Shown here: piece by piece, positions 34,054 to 42,927 of the stretch
How the letters are laid out: every line of letters starts with the position of its first letter
Numbering within the stretch: the first letter of the stretch is position 1
Assembly: GCA_030433075.1 (NCBI GenBank)
Contig: JAUILI010000006.1
Coordinates: 1 to 61,995, forward strand
Reading direction: 5' to 3'
Length of the DNA: 61,995 nucleotides
Source: Gammaproteobacteria bacterium
GTDB lineage: Bacteria; Pseudomonadota; Gammaproteobacteria; Pseudomonadales; Azotimanducaceae
Translations under genes and position numbers: made by a program
The notes under the pieces: generated by a model
The model's input: the letters and a program-made list of their open reading frames with translations, nothing else
What the model was told of the DNA's origin: nothing
The model's database searches: none

Positions 34054-35409
34054 ATGACGACGCCACCCCCTTCTCCGTCCCTTGAGCGCTGGGCCGCCCT
34101 CACCGCTGCGAGCCCCCAGGCCGTGCGCCTGCTACTCGTGCTCCAGGGCGTGCTCACGGCGGGGCTCGCCCTGGGGCTGCTCCTGGCGGCGCAGAGCTTT
34201 GCCCTCGAACTGCCCTACGGGCCGCTCTGGACCCTCACCGGGGGCTATGGCCTGGGCACCGCCGCCGCGGCCCTCTGGCACCGGCGGCGCCCCGGGGGGG
34301 ACGATGAAGCGGCCACGGGTATGGTCACGGTCCTGCTCCTCAGCCAGCTCGCCGTGCTCACGGGGGCCCTCTACTACACGGGTGGAGCCAGCAGTCCCTT
34401 TGCCTCCCTCTATCTCATTACCCTGGCCCTGGGCGCGATGGTCCTCCCCTGGCCCCGGGCCGTGGCCCTGACCGTGCTTGCGCTCATTGCCTATGCCCTG
34501 CTCTTTCGCTTCTACGTACCCCTCGCTGCCCAGGCCATGGAGAGCGCGAGCGCTCTGGATCACAGCGCCCTTGATCACAGCGCTCACGGGGGCGCCGCCG
34601 GGGCCGGCTTTACGGTGCACGTGCTGGGTATGGGCCTGAACTTCCTATTGAGTAGCGTCGTGCTCGTGGGGCTGCTGGCGCGCCTCGCAGCCATGGCGCG
34701 GACTCAGGGGGCGCGGCTGGCCACGCTTGAAGCCCAGGCTCTGCGTAATGCCCATGTGGTGGCCCTCGGCGGGGTGGCCGCCAGCGCTGCCCATGCCCTC
34801 TCTACCCCCCTATCCACGGCGGCGATCACCCTCGAAGGCCTACGAGAAGAGGCGCCCCTCACGGAAGAGCAGCGCAACCAGGTGACCCAAACCCTGGCGC
34901 AGATCCAGCGCGGGCGAAGCCGGCTCACGGAAGCTCTTCGGAGCGCCCAGCTGGAACGGTTAGAGGCGGCGGCGTCGGCCCGCCCCCTGGCACCCCGGCT
35001 GGCCACGGTGCTGGAGGGATGGCGCCTGCTCCACCCCGAGCTCACCCTGGAAACCACCTTGGCCCTGGCGCCGGAAGCTCGCCTTCTCGATCCCGCCTTC
35101 GAAGATACGGTAACCACCCTGCTGAATAATGCGGCGGAGGCCAATGCCACCCAGGGCGCTACCACGCTGCGCCTCCAGGCGAAGAGTGCACAGGGCTGGC
35201 TCACCCTGACGGTGGAGGATGAGGGCCGGGGCCAGGCTCCGCGCCTTCCCGGCGCCCCCGTCACCTCGCAAAAACCCTATGGGGCCGGGGCCGGACTCCT
35301 GTTGGCCCAGGCGAATCTCGAAAGGCTCGGCGGCAAACTCACCGTGGAGGCCGGCGCCACAGGATGGCGCGCCACCCTGCGCCTGCCCCTGGTGGACGGT
35401 CATGGGTAA
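34054..35409 (+). CDS. RegB/PrrB-type membrane sensor histidine kinase
   Basis: A 451-residue redox-type histidine kinase. Six hydrophobic spans lie in residues about 25-210, with GGASSPF (110-116) matching the quinone-binding GGxxNPF loop of RegB. The H-box is GGVAASAAHALSTPL (His 247), the N-box NNAAEAN and the G-box GAGAGLLL. Unlike Rhodobacter RegB, I see no cysteine in the protein, so the redox-active Cys switch is absent. A His-rich insert (ALDHSALDHSAH, residues 167-178) lies in a periplasmic loop and might bind metal. It overlaps the response regulator gene by 8 bases. Confidence 0.93.
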   Translation: MTTPPPSPSLERWAALTAASPQAVRLLLVLQGVLTAGLALGLLLAAQSFALELPYGPLWTLTGGYGLGTAAAALWHRRRPGGDDEAATGMVTVLLLSQLAVLTGALYYTGGASSPFASLYLITLALGAMVLPWPRAVALTVLALIAYALLFRFYVPLAAQAMESASALDHSALDHSAHGGAAGAGFTVHVLGMGLNFLLSSVVLVGLLARLAAMARTQGARLATLEAQALRNAHVVALGGVAASAAHALSTPLSTAAITLEGLREEAPLTEEQRNQVTQTLAQIQRGRSRLTEALRSAQLERLEAAASARPLAPRLATVLEGWRLLHPELTLETTLALAPEARLLDPAFEDTVTTLLNNAAEANATQGATTLRLQAKSAQGWLTLTVEDEGRGQAPRLPGAPVTSQKPYGAGAGLLLAQANLERLGGKLTVEAGATGWRATLRLPLVDGHG

Positions 35410-35956
35410 GCCAACCCTGCTCCTCGTCGACGACGACGCCCTCTTCCTTCGCACCCTCGGGGGCGCTCTCGAACGCAAGGGCTACGCGGTGCGCACGGCG
35501 GAGACCGGGGAAGGGGCCCTGGCCGCCGTTACCGACGCTCCCGCGGAGGTCATCTTTCTCGATCTGATGCTCGGGGAGCAGAGCAGCCTGCCCCTCATCG
35601 AACCCCTGCTCGCTGCCTGCCCGGGCGCGCGGCTGATCATGCTCACGGGCTACGCCAGCGTGGCCACGACCGTGGCAGCCATGCGCCTCGGCGCCACGGA
35701 TTACCTCGCGAAGCCCGTGGGCCTGGGGGAAGTGCTCCAGGCCCTGGGGCCTGGGAAACCGGAAACGGGGCAGGACTCCCCTGAGCCGCCCCCCCAACCC
35801 ATCCCCCTGGCGCGCGTGGAGTGGGAACACATCCAGCGGGTGCTCGCGGATCACGATGGCAATATCAGCGCCGCTGCCCGCGCCCTCGGGGTGCACCGGC
35901 GCTCCCTCCAGCGCAAGCTGGCGAAGCGCCCGCCACCCCCGCCCCCCCGAGACTGA
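35402..35956 (+). CDS. RegA/ActR/PrrA-type response regulator
   Basis: A 184-residue regulator. The receiver domain has DDDALF at the N-terminus, phosphorylatable Asp in FLDLMLG, Thr in MLTGYAS and Lys in LAKPVG. The C-terminal Fis-type helix-turn-helix (VEWEHIQRVLADHDGNISAA, then HRRSLQRKLAKR) is the RegA family signature. The kinase upstream is RegB-like, so the pair probably controls redox-linked genes. ATG 35402 is inside the kinase gene (8-base overlap); the longer upstream frame has no start. The stop codon lies in a 16-bp tandem repeat. Confidence 0.95.
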   Translation: MGKPTLLLVDDDALFLRTLGGALERKGYAVRTAETGEGALAAVTDAPAEVIFLDLMLGEQSSLPLIEPLLAACPGARLIMLTGYASVATTVAAMRLGATDYLAKPVGLGEVLQALGPGKPETGQDSPEPPPQPIPLARVEWEHIQRVLADHDGNISAAARALGVHRRSLQRKLAKRPPPPPPRD

Positions 35957-35973
35957 GGCCCCCCGAGACTGAG
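35943..35973. repeat. 16-bp tandem duplication over the response-regulator stop
   Basis: CCCCCCGAGACTGAG occurs at 35943-35957 and again at 35959-35973, a 16-bp period. The TGA stop of the regulator gene is inside the first copy. The downstream copper receptor gene converges and ends at 35976. Confidence 0.85.
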
Positions 35974-35975
35974 CC

Positions 35976-38048
35976 CTAGAGCCGGGCGTCGAGCTTGAGC
36001 CAGAGGGTCCGACCCGGCTCGGGCAGCTGGGCAATGGGATCAAAGCCCGTGACGTCCGCGCCGCTGCGCGACAGATGCTCCGCATAGGCCGTATCGAAAA
36101 GGTTATCCACGCCCAGGGAGACGGCTGTGCCCTCTCGCAGCTGCCAATGGCCGTTCAGCGACGCGATGGCGAAGCCATCGGTGCGCCCAAAGTCCTGACC
36201 CACGATGTTGCCTGCGCCGAGATCCACCCGGTCCTGATCCGCTACGAGGCGCACCATGCCGCCGAGGGTGACCGGGCCCTGGCGCCAGCTGAGGGCGACG
36301 CGCCCTTCCAGGGGCGGCATTTGAGCCAAGGCCGTGCCGTCCGTGCGGTTGCGCCCCCAGCTGTAGGCCAGGGTGCTGGTGAGCTGCCAGGCCTCGCCCA
36401 AGCGTTGGGTGTAGTCGACTTCGCCCCCCAGGCTCACGGCATCGACATTTCGCGTCACCACGGCGGGGAGGGCCCGATCCTCGGGGCGCGCGTCGATCAG
36501 GATGTAATCCTTATGCTGGGCCGCAAAGAGCGCGACGGACAGCGCTGCTCGCGGGCCTTCCCAGCGCAGGCCCAGATCGAGCTGGGTCGTGCGCTCCGGG
36601 TCCGTGAAGAAGGCGCTGGCGCTGCTCTCCCCCACCCGCCCGGTGCCAAAGCGCTCCCAGTAATCGGCGATGCGCTCGCTATGGCCCAGGCCAAGAAACA
36701 CCTGCGTTTCCCCGGCACCGTAGCCGGTCCCCGGGGCGAGGGTGCGCTCAAGGCGCGCAAAGGCGCTCAAAAGCACCTCGTCGTCGTGGGCGCCGGCGGT
36801 GGGATTGGGCCGAGCCATCATCATGGAGCCCACGGTGGCGCGGAGATCCTCGGCCTGCCAGCGATCGGCCCGGGCGCCGAGCACCCAGCGCTGCTGCTCC
36901 GAAGCCTGCCAGGTGAGCTCGCCGAAGACGCCGGCCTGAGCGAGGCGCGCATCCCCCACCCGGGGCCGGGTCTCGAAATCCACCCTAAGCGCATTCATGC
37001 TGCTCCGCACCCGGTGGTCATCGCGATGTCCGTCGATGCCGACCCGGGCCGAGACCTGCTCACCGAGGGCCAAATCCGCCAGGGCCCGGAGAGCCTTCGT
37101 TTCCCGATCCGGGTTAGAAACGGAGGGGGCCCCCATCATGGCCGTGGGGGCGAAGGCGCGAAGGCTAAAGTTGTCCATCACGTGATCCACGGACCCCGTC
37201 GCCAGCTGCACATCAAGGGCCTGGAGCAGGGGTCCGGTGAAGCTTCGGCGCAGCCGCAGGCTCGTGCTTTCCCGGTCAAAGACCACCCCATCCATGGCGC
37301 GATCGGCGTAGGCCGCCTCACCGTCGCTGCGCGCCAGGGAGAGCTCCACCAGGGTGGCCTCATCGGGGCGCCATCCCGCCATGAGATTCACATTCCACCG
37401 GTCATAGGCACTGTGCACCGGGGTGCCATCGCCACTGTCATAGTCATCGCTTTCGCTATCGGTGCCCTGCACACGCAGGTAACCGAGGCGGCCGCCGAGG
37501 AGGCCATCAAGGGCCGCATCGCGCCGACCCCAGCTGCCCACGGTAAGGCCCGCAGCCAGGGTGGAGCGATCCGTCTCCGGATCGAAGGGATCGCGCTCGA
37601 AGCGCACCGTGGCGGAGGAGGCCCCGGGGGCCCAGAGCACGCTTTGCGGGCCCTTCAAAATCCGGATGCGGTCGTAGCTTTGGGGGAAGACATAGGCGGT
37701 AGGGGGATCCATGCGATTGCCGCAGCCCCCAAGGAGCATCGCCTCCTCGTTCAGCACCGCCACCCGGGAACCGGCCATGCCGCGAAAGAGGGGATCGCCA
37801 TCGGTACCGCCCTTACGAATCACGGAGAAGCCGGAAACGGTTTTGAGGTAATCGGCCCCATCATGCGCCGGCAGGGGCTGGCGCGGCAGGCGCGGATCGG
37901 TCACCACCTCCAGGGGAGACGCCATGCGCGCCGCGGTCACCACGATTTCTTCTTCCAGTGCGCCGTCCGCAAGGGCATGCCCATGGGCCAGCAGGGGCAC
38001 AGCGACAGCCAGGGCGGAGAGGGTCCAGCGGGGCGCAGGCAGAGACAT
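35976..38048 (-). CDS. oprC: TonB-dependent copper receptor (OprC/NosA type)
   Basis: A 690-residue outer-membrane receptor that probably takes up copper. After the signal peptide (1-27) comes a TonB-box-like EEEIVVTAAR, then the plug domain with GGTDGDPLFRGMAGSR and the family-defining GGCGNRMDPPTAYVFP, followed by a 22-strand barrel ending LWLKLDARL. It is next to the RegBA system and divergent from a TetR gene. Copper supply matters for haem-copper oxidases, nitrous-oxide reductase and other periplasmic enzymes, so a link to the respiratory functions here is plausible. Confidence 0.93.
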   Translation of the reverse strand: MSLPAPRWTLSALAVAVPLLAHGHALADGALEEEIVVTAARMASPLEVVTDPRLPRQPLPAHDGADYLKTVSGFSVIRKGGTDGDPLFRGMAGSRVAVLNEEAMLLGGCGNRMDPPTAYVFPQSYDRIRILKGPQSVLWAPGASSATVRFERDPFDPETDRSTLAAGLTVGSWGRRDAALDGLLGGRLGYLRVQGTDSESDDYDSGDGTPVHSAYDRWNVNLMAGWRPDEATLVELSLARSDGEAAYADRAMDGVVFDRESTSLRLRRSFTGPLLQALDVQLATGSVDHVMDNFSLRAFAPTAMMGAPSVSNPDRETKALRALADLALGEQVSARVGIDGHRDDHRVRSSMNALRVDFETRPRVGDARLAQAGVFGELTWQASEQQRWVLGARADRWQAEDLRATVGSMMMARPNPTAGAHDDEVLLSAFARLERTLAPGTGYGAGETQVFLGLGHSERIADYWERFGTGRVGESSASAFFTDPERTTQLDLGLRWEGPRAALSVALFAAQHKDYILIDARPEDRALPAVVTRNVDAVSLGGEVDYTQRLGEAWQLTSTLAYSWGRNRTDGTALAQMPPLEGRVALSWRQGPVTLGGMVRLVADQDRVDLGAGNIVGQDFGRTDGFAIASLNGHWQLREGTAVSLGVDNLFDTAYAEHLSRSGADVTGFDPIAQLPEPGRTLWLKLDARL

Positions 38049-38143
38049 GACGGGTGGGTCCTTTCAGTGTTGGGAAGACGGCGCGCAGTGTAGGAAGGGG
38101 AGGCGCGAGGGAGGAGTGACGAAGTGTCGCAGGGCTATTTACA

Positions 38144-38158
38144 ATTTAGACACTAAAT
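38144..38158 (+). promoter_or_regulatory. TetR-type palindromic operator
   Basis: ATTTAG-ACA-CTAAAT is a perfect 6-bp inverted repeat with a 3-base spacer. It lies directly upstream of the TetR gene and in the divergent promoter region of oprC. The TTTAGACACTAAA type is common for TetR regulators. If translation started at ATG 38157, the operator would overlap the start, so I use the next ATG. Confidence 0.7.
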
Positions 38159-38171
38159 GTATATTTCGCCC

Positions 38172-38774
38172 ATGAGCGAACCGGCCTTTACCTTAGATGC
38201 CCTCGGGCAACGCATTCTCCCCCCCCTCGGGGAGGTGATGCCGTTTCTGGAGCGCTTTGCACAGGATGGCTTCCCCCGCACCACCATGGGACGCCTCGCT
38301 GAGGCCGGGGGCGTTTCGCGGCAGACGCTCTACAACCGCTTCGGCAACAAGGAAGCGCTGTTCCACTGGGCCGTAGATGCCATGAGTGGCCACCTCGAGC
38401 GCGCCGCCCTCGCGGCCCTGGAACGCCCCGGGGAAGCACTGGCGGACCAGCTCCTGGGCCACTACTGCGCCTGGTTTGAGCCCATGGTCACGTTGCTGAA
38501 TCAGGGTCCCTATGGGCAAGCGCTCTTTGGCCTCGGCATGGAAGGCAAGCGCGCCGCGGGCTACGACCCCTTAAATTCCGTGTCCCCGGCGGTGACGGCC
38601 CGGCTCATGCTCGGTCCCCCCGCCCAGGCGCGGGGCCCCGCCGAGGCCCAGGCCTTCGCCCTGGCCATGGCGGCCAAGGGGCTCTTTGTGAGCGCTCAAA
38701 GCGCGGAAGATTTTCGCAATGCCATGATCCGGGTCCTTGAGGGCCATGGCCTCTTTCCCACCCCTCGCCCCTAG
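38172..38774 (+). CDS. TetR/AcrR-family regulator
   Basis: A 200-residue repressor. The N-terminal HTH has TTMGRLAEAGGVSRQTLYNRFGNKEALF (key: TLYNRFGNKEALF), the usual DNA-binding turn and recognition helix; the C-terminal ligand domain is divergent. It is followed 30 bp later by the molybdenum hydroxylase genes, which it likely controls, and it probably controls itself through the palindrome upstream. ATG 38172 is chosen; ATG 38157 is in frame but inside the operator. No strong ribosome site is seen. Confidence 0.9.
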   Translation: MSEPAFTLDALGQRILPPLGEVMPFLERFAQDGFPRTTMGRLAEAGGVSRQTLYNRFGNKEALFHWAVDAMSGHLERAALAALERPGEALADQLLGHYCAWFEPMVTLLNQGPYGQALFGLGMEGKRAAGYDPLNSVSPAVTARLMLGPPAQARGPAEAQAFALAMAAKGLFVSAQSAEDFRNAMIRVLEGHGLFPTPRP

Positions 38775-38804
38775 GGCGCACCCATCCGAGCCGGAGGAAT
38801 GCTC

Positions 38805-39308
38805 ATGCTTCGCTTTACGCTCAATGGTCAGACCGTAGAAACGGATCTAGCCCCGGATACGCCCCTGCTTTGGGCCGTTCGTGATCAGTTCAAGCTGAAG
38901 GGATCGAAATTCGGCTGCGGCGCCGGGCTCTGCGGCGCGTGCACCATGCACGTGGACGGGATGGCCCAGAAAACCTGCGTGCTGCCCCTCGCGGCGGTGG
39001 CCGGCAAGGCCGTGACCACCATCGAAGGCTTGGATCCGCAGGGCGTCGGCGCGGCGCTCCAAGCGGCCTGGGTCGCAGAGAGCGTTTCCCAGTGCGGCTA
39101 CTGCCAGTCGGGGCAGATCATGGCTGCGGCGGCCCTGCTGGAAGCCAACCCCAACCCCACGGAAGCGGAGCTTGAAACGGCCATGGCCGGCAACATTTGT
39201 CGCTGCGGCTGCTATCCCCGCATCAAGAACGCGATCCAAAGCGCCGCAGCCACCCTCGCGGGGGGCGCCCTATTTAAAGATGCTATGGCTGAGGAGGTGT
39301 CCGCATGA
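38805..39308 (+). CDS. Molybdenum hydroxylase small subunit, (2Fe-2S)-binding
   Basis: A 167-residue protein of the isoquinoline 1-oxidoreductase alpha / aldehyde-dehydrogenase small-subunit type. Four plus four cysteines bind two [2Fe-2S] clusters: GCGAGLCGACTMHVDG with KTC for the first and QCGYCQSGQIM with CRCGCYPRI for the second. It passes electrons from the molybdopterin subunit. I start at ATG 38805, seven bases from GGAGG; ATG 38799 is too close to that site. The stop overlaps the large-subunit ATG by 4 bases. Confidence 0.94.
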   Translation: MLRFTLNGQTVETDLAPDTPLLWAVRDQFKLKGSKFGCGAGLCGACTMHVDGMAQKTCVLPLAAVAGKAVTTIEGLDPQGVGAALQAAWVAESVSQCGYCQSGQIMAAAALLEANPNPTEAELETAMAGNICRCGCYPRIKNAIQSAAATLAGGALFKDAMAEEVSA

Positions 39309-41509
39309 GCACGCTGAGCCGCCGTAGCTTCCTTCGCCACAGCGCCCTTGCCGGGGGTGGCCTCCTCGTGGCCTTTACGCTCCCCGGGTGCAGCACGCCC
39401 CCGAGCCTTCCCGTGCCCCGGGAAAGCGGGGACTTCGTGCCCAACGCGTTCCTGAAGTTCACCGCCGATGGCGCGGTGCATTTCTACTGCCCCCGGGACG
39501 AGATGGGCCAAGGCGTCACCACGGGCCTCACCACCATCGTCGCCGAAGGCCTGGATATGGCCCCCCAGCGCATCACGGTGGAGCTGGCCGGCGCCCACCC
39601 GGACTACGCCAACCCGGGCATGGGCTTCCAGGTCACCGGAGGCAGCACCTCGGTGAAGGAGCACTTCACCCAGCTTATGACCGTGGGGTGTCAGCTGCGC
39701 GCCCTCTTCCTCGCCGCAGCAGCGCAGGACCTCGGCGTAGCCGAAAGCGCCCTCACCACGGACGACGGCATGATCGTTCACGGCGAGAACCGCTACCCCT
39801 ACGCCCAGTTCCTTGCCACCGCGGCCACCCTAACCGTGCCCGAAACCGTGGACCTCAAAGCCGCAGCGGACTACCGCTGGATCGGCACGGCCTTCCCCCG
39901 CCTCGATGGCGAAGTGAAGGCCACGGGGAAAGCGGTCTACGGCATCGACATCGACGTGCCCGGCATGGAGCACGCGGTAGTGGTGCGGCCACCGGTCTTC
40001 GGGGCGAAGGTGGTGCGCTTTGACGATCGCGCCGCCAAATCCGTGGCCGGGGTGCGCACGGTGGTAGAAATCGCCACCGGCGTCGCCGTGGTGGCGGAGC
40101 ACTTCTGGCAGGCGAAGAAGGGGGCGGAAGCCCTGACCGTGGAATGGTCCGCCTCGCCCCTCGACGGCGCGACCACCGCCAGCCTCCGGGCCGACTACGC
40201 AGAAGCCCTCGCCGCCGGCGGCGAGGAAGCGGAAAGCACCGGCGATGTGGCCACGGCCCTGGCGGGGGCGACGAAGACCGTGGATCTCGAGTTCTGGGCG
40301 CCCTTCCTCGCCCACGCGCCCATGGAGCCCATGAGCGCCGTGGTGCACGTTAAGGGCGACAGCGCCGAGCTCTGGGCCGGTACGCAAGGTCCCGGGCCGG
40401 CCGGGGCGCTGGTGGCCCGCCACGCGGGGCTCGAACCGGCCCAGGTCATGGTGCACCAAACCTACCTCGGGGGCGGCTTCGGGCGCCGGGGCACGCTCAC
40501 CCACGTGGTGGAAGCGACGCAAATCTCCAAGGCCACGGGCACGCCCATCAAGCTGCTCTGGACCCGGGAAGACGACCTCCGCGGCGGCCTCTATCGCCCA
40601 GCTTCCCTCATGCGCATCCGCGCCGGCCTCGACGACGACGGGCGCATAGCCGCCTGGGATGCCGCGCGCGCGGGGTCGAACATCACGCCGGAGACGATCC
40701 GCAATTCCCTTCCGGCCCTCCTCCCCGGCATGCCCGACGGCGTGGTGGACTTCATGGTGGGGCTGACCGATCGGCTGCATCAGGGCTGGGTGGTCGATCA
40801 CTCGAGCATCGAAGGGCTCTACGAGGATTACGCAGTTCCGAACCTTGCCGTGCACCACGTCACGAAGGAGCACGGCATTCCCGTCACCTTCTGGCGCTCC
40901 GTGGGCCACTCCTACACGGCCTTCGCCAAGGAAGTGACCATGGATGCCCTCGCCGAGGCCGCGGGGCAGGACCCCGTCGCGTTCCGTCTGGCGCATCTGG
41001 AACACAACCCGCGCCTCGCCGCCGTGGTGGCCAAGGCCCAGGAAGCGTGGAACGGTTGGACCCCGGCGCCAGGGCGGCACCTGGGCTTCGCGGCGCACCA
41101 TTCCTTCGCCACCTCCGTGGCCCAGGTGGCCGAGGTGTCGGTAGAAGACGGCGCCATTCGCGTGCACCGGGTGTTCTGCGCCGTGGACTGCGGCCTCGCC
41201 ATCAACCCGGACATTGTGCGAGCCCAGATGGAAGGGGCGATCATGTACGGCCTGACGGCGGCGCTTCACGGCAAGCTCGACTTTGAAGGGGGCGCGGTGA
41301 AGCAAAGCAACTTCCACGACTACCCCATCCTGCGCATCAACGAGGCGCCGAAGGTTGAGGTTGTGATCATGGAAAGCCAGGAAGCCCCCACGGGGGTCGG
41401 GGAGCCGGGGCTCCCGCCCATTGCCCCCGCCGTGGCAAACGCCCTCTACCGGGCCACGGGCAAGCGCCTGACCGAGCTGCCCTTAAGCGACGCCCTGCGG
41501 CTGGCTTAG
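39305..41509 (+). CDS. Molybdenum hydroxylase large subunit, Tat-exported
   Basis: A 734-residue molybdopterin-cytosine-dinucleotide-type subunit (IorB / aldehyde oxidase-like). It has a twin-arginine signal (SRRSFLRHSALAGGG) and so is exported folded, with the small subunit carried along. Cofactor-binding regions include GQGVTTGL, GGGFGRRG, and GVGEPGLPPIAPAVANAL near the C-terminus, with the catalytic Glu. It probably oxidises an N-heterocycle or aldehyde in the periplasm. Cytochrome subunit genes are not adjacent. Coupled by 4-base overlap to the small subunit. Confidence 0.93.
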   Translation: MSTLSRRSFLRHSALAGGGLLVAFTLPGCSTPPSLPVPRESGDFVPNAFLKFTADGAVHFYCPRDEMGQGVTTGLTTIVAEGLDMAPQRITVELAGAHPDYANPGMGFQVTGGSTSVKEHFTQLMTVGCQLRALFLAAAAQDLGVAESALTTDDGMIVHGENRYPYAQFLATAATLTVPETVDLKAAADYRWIGTAFPRLDGEVKATGKAVYGIDIDVPGMEHAVVVRPPVFGAKVVRFDDRAAKSVAGVRTVVEIATGVAVVAEHFWQAKKGAEALTVEWSASPLDGATTASLRADYAEALAAGGEEAESTGDVATALAGATKTVDLEFWAPFLAHAPMEPMSAVVHVKGDSAELWAGTQGPGPAGALVARHAGLEPAQVMVHQTYLGGGFGRRGTLTHVVEATQISKATGTPIKLLWTREDDLRGGLYRPASLMRIRAGLDDDGRIAAWDAARAGSNITPETIRNSLPALLPGMPDGVVDFMVGLTDRLHQGWVVDHSSIEGLYEDYAVPNLAVHHVTKEHGIPVTFWRSVGHSYTAFAKEVTMDALAEAAGQDPVAFRLAHLEHNPRLAAVVAKAQEAWNGWTPAPGRHLGFAAHHSFATSVAQVAEVSVEDGAIRVHRVFCAVDCGLAINPDIVRAQMEGAIMYGLTAALHGKLDFEGGAVKQSNFHDYPILRINEAPKVEVVIMESQEAPTGVGEPGLPPIAPAVANALYRATGKRLTELPLSDALRLA

Positions 41510-41523
41510 GCTGAGGTCTGAGC

Positions 41524-42927
41524 CTAGGCCTGTGCCTCGCGGCACCGAACCATCGCCCGCACGGTGCGGGCGATATCGTCCTCCGAGGTCACCCAGCTGC
41601 AAACGCTTAGGCGCAGCACGGGCTGATCGAACCAGCGGGAGGCCCCGGCCCAGGCCTCCCCGCTCTCTCGCAGGGCCACCGCAAAGGCCTCAGCGTCCGG
41701 CCCTACCTCTACCAGCACCTGATTGAACACCACCTCATTAAGCACGGGAAAACCGGCGTCCCCGAGGGCATCGCGAAGCTGGCGAGCGCGCTCGTGAAGC
41801 TGGGTCACCAGCTGCGCTACCCCTTCGGCCCCCAGGCTTTTCAACGCCGCCCAGAGCTCCACCACCCGGCCCCGGCGGGACATCTCCGGCCCGTAGCGCA
41901 GCCCATCGCGATTCAGACCGAGCACCCCTGCCGTCCCTCGGGGAAGGTAAGCCCCTTCCGCCCCCAGGGCAGCGAAGAGCGCCTCCGGATCGGCGCAGAG
42001 GGCAATACCGCTGTCGTAGGGCACGTTCAGCGTCTTGTGCGCATCCACGCTCCAGGAGTGGGCCTGTTCGTGACCTTCGGTGAGCGCGACCAGCTGCGGC
42101 GCCGCGGCAGCCCAAAGCCCGAAGGCCCCATCCACATGAACCCAGGCGCCGGCGGCCCGAGCCTCGGCAACTACGGGCTGAAAGGGATCAAAGGCGCCGG
42201 AATTCACATTCCCCGCCTGCAACAGCAGGAGCGTCCGGTCATCCAAAGCGGGAAGGGCATCGGGCCGCAGCCGGCCTTGCTCGTCCACCGGCACCCACTC
42301 GATCTGATCGCGCCCGAAGCCCAGGAGGGCCAGGGCCTTCAGGGCCGCAGCGTGAAGATGGGCGCCGGCCACCACGCGCAGCGGTGGCGCGCCCCATAGC
42401 CCCTTCGCGTTCACGTCGTAGCCCTGGCGCTCGAGCAGGCGCCAGCGTCCCGCGGCCAGCCCGGTCACCAGCGCCAGGGAACTGCCACTAAGGAAGCTCG
42501 CGGCCACCGTATTCGGCAACCCAAAGAGCTGCTGAAGCCAGCCCTCCACCACCGTTTCCAGGGCCGCGATGGGGGGCGCAACGGCGGCCACGGCGCCGTT
42601 CTGATCCCAGCTATCGGCCAGGAGCCGGGCCGCGAGGGTGATCGGTAGCGCGCCGCCGTTCACCATGCCGAAGAAGCGTCCGCCCCCCTGCGCTGTCGTG
42701 GCGGGGGAGCCCAGGTGATGAAGTTGCTCAAGCACCGCTCCCGGAGCCGCGCCCCGGACCGGGAGGGCTTCGCGAAAGCCTTCCAGCGCGGCCAGGGCCT
42801 CAGGCGTAGGCGCTACGGGACGGTGGTGCACGGTCTCGAGATAGGTGCGGGCGTAGCCCTCGGCCTGCTCCCGAAGGGCGAAGCTTTCCCCGAGCACCTG
42901 AGGCAAATCAAAGGACGGGGGCGTCAT
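41524..42927 (-). CDS. PLP-dependent decarboxylase-family protein
   Basis: A 467-residue fold-type I PLP enzyme of the group II decarboxylase family. The PLP lysine is in SVDAHKTLNVPYDSG, with GGGRFFGMVNGG, SGSSLALVTGLA and HVDGAFGLWAA family blocks. It may decarboxylate an aromatic or branched amino acid, or act as an aminotransferase-like enzyme; the substrate is not fixed. Its ATG overlaps the M20D gene's stop by 4 bases. Last gene of a four-gene amino-acid operon. Confidence 0.9.
   Translation of the reverse strand: MTPPSFDLPQVLGESFALREQAEGYARTYLETVHHRPVAPTPEALAALEGFREALPVRGAAPGAVLEQLHHLGSPATTAQGGGRFFGMVNGGALPITLAARLLADSWDQNGAVAAVAPPIAALETVVEGWLQQLFGLPNTVAASFLSGSSLALVTGLAAGRWRLLERQGYDVNAKGLWGAPPLRVVAGAHLHAAALKALALLGFGRDQIEWVPVDEQGRLRPDALPALDDRTLLLLQAGNVNSGAFDPFQPVVAEARAAGAWVHVDGAFGLWAAAAPQLVALTEGHEQAHSWSVDAHKTLNVPYDSGIALCADPEALFAALGAEGAYLPRGTAGVLGLNRDGLRYGPEMSRRGRVVELWAALKSLGAEGVAQLVTQLHERARQLRDALGDAGFPVLNEVVFNQVLVEVGPDAEAFAVALRESGEAWAGASRWFDQPVLRLSVCSWVTSEDDIARTVRAMVRCREAQA

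Noticed and set aside
41509-41530. Seven-base repeats of CTNAGG type between the hydroxylase and decarboxylase genes
   Set aside because: Too short and imperfect to separate from chance in this sequence, though similar in position to the clear repeats elsewhere.
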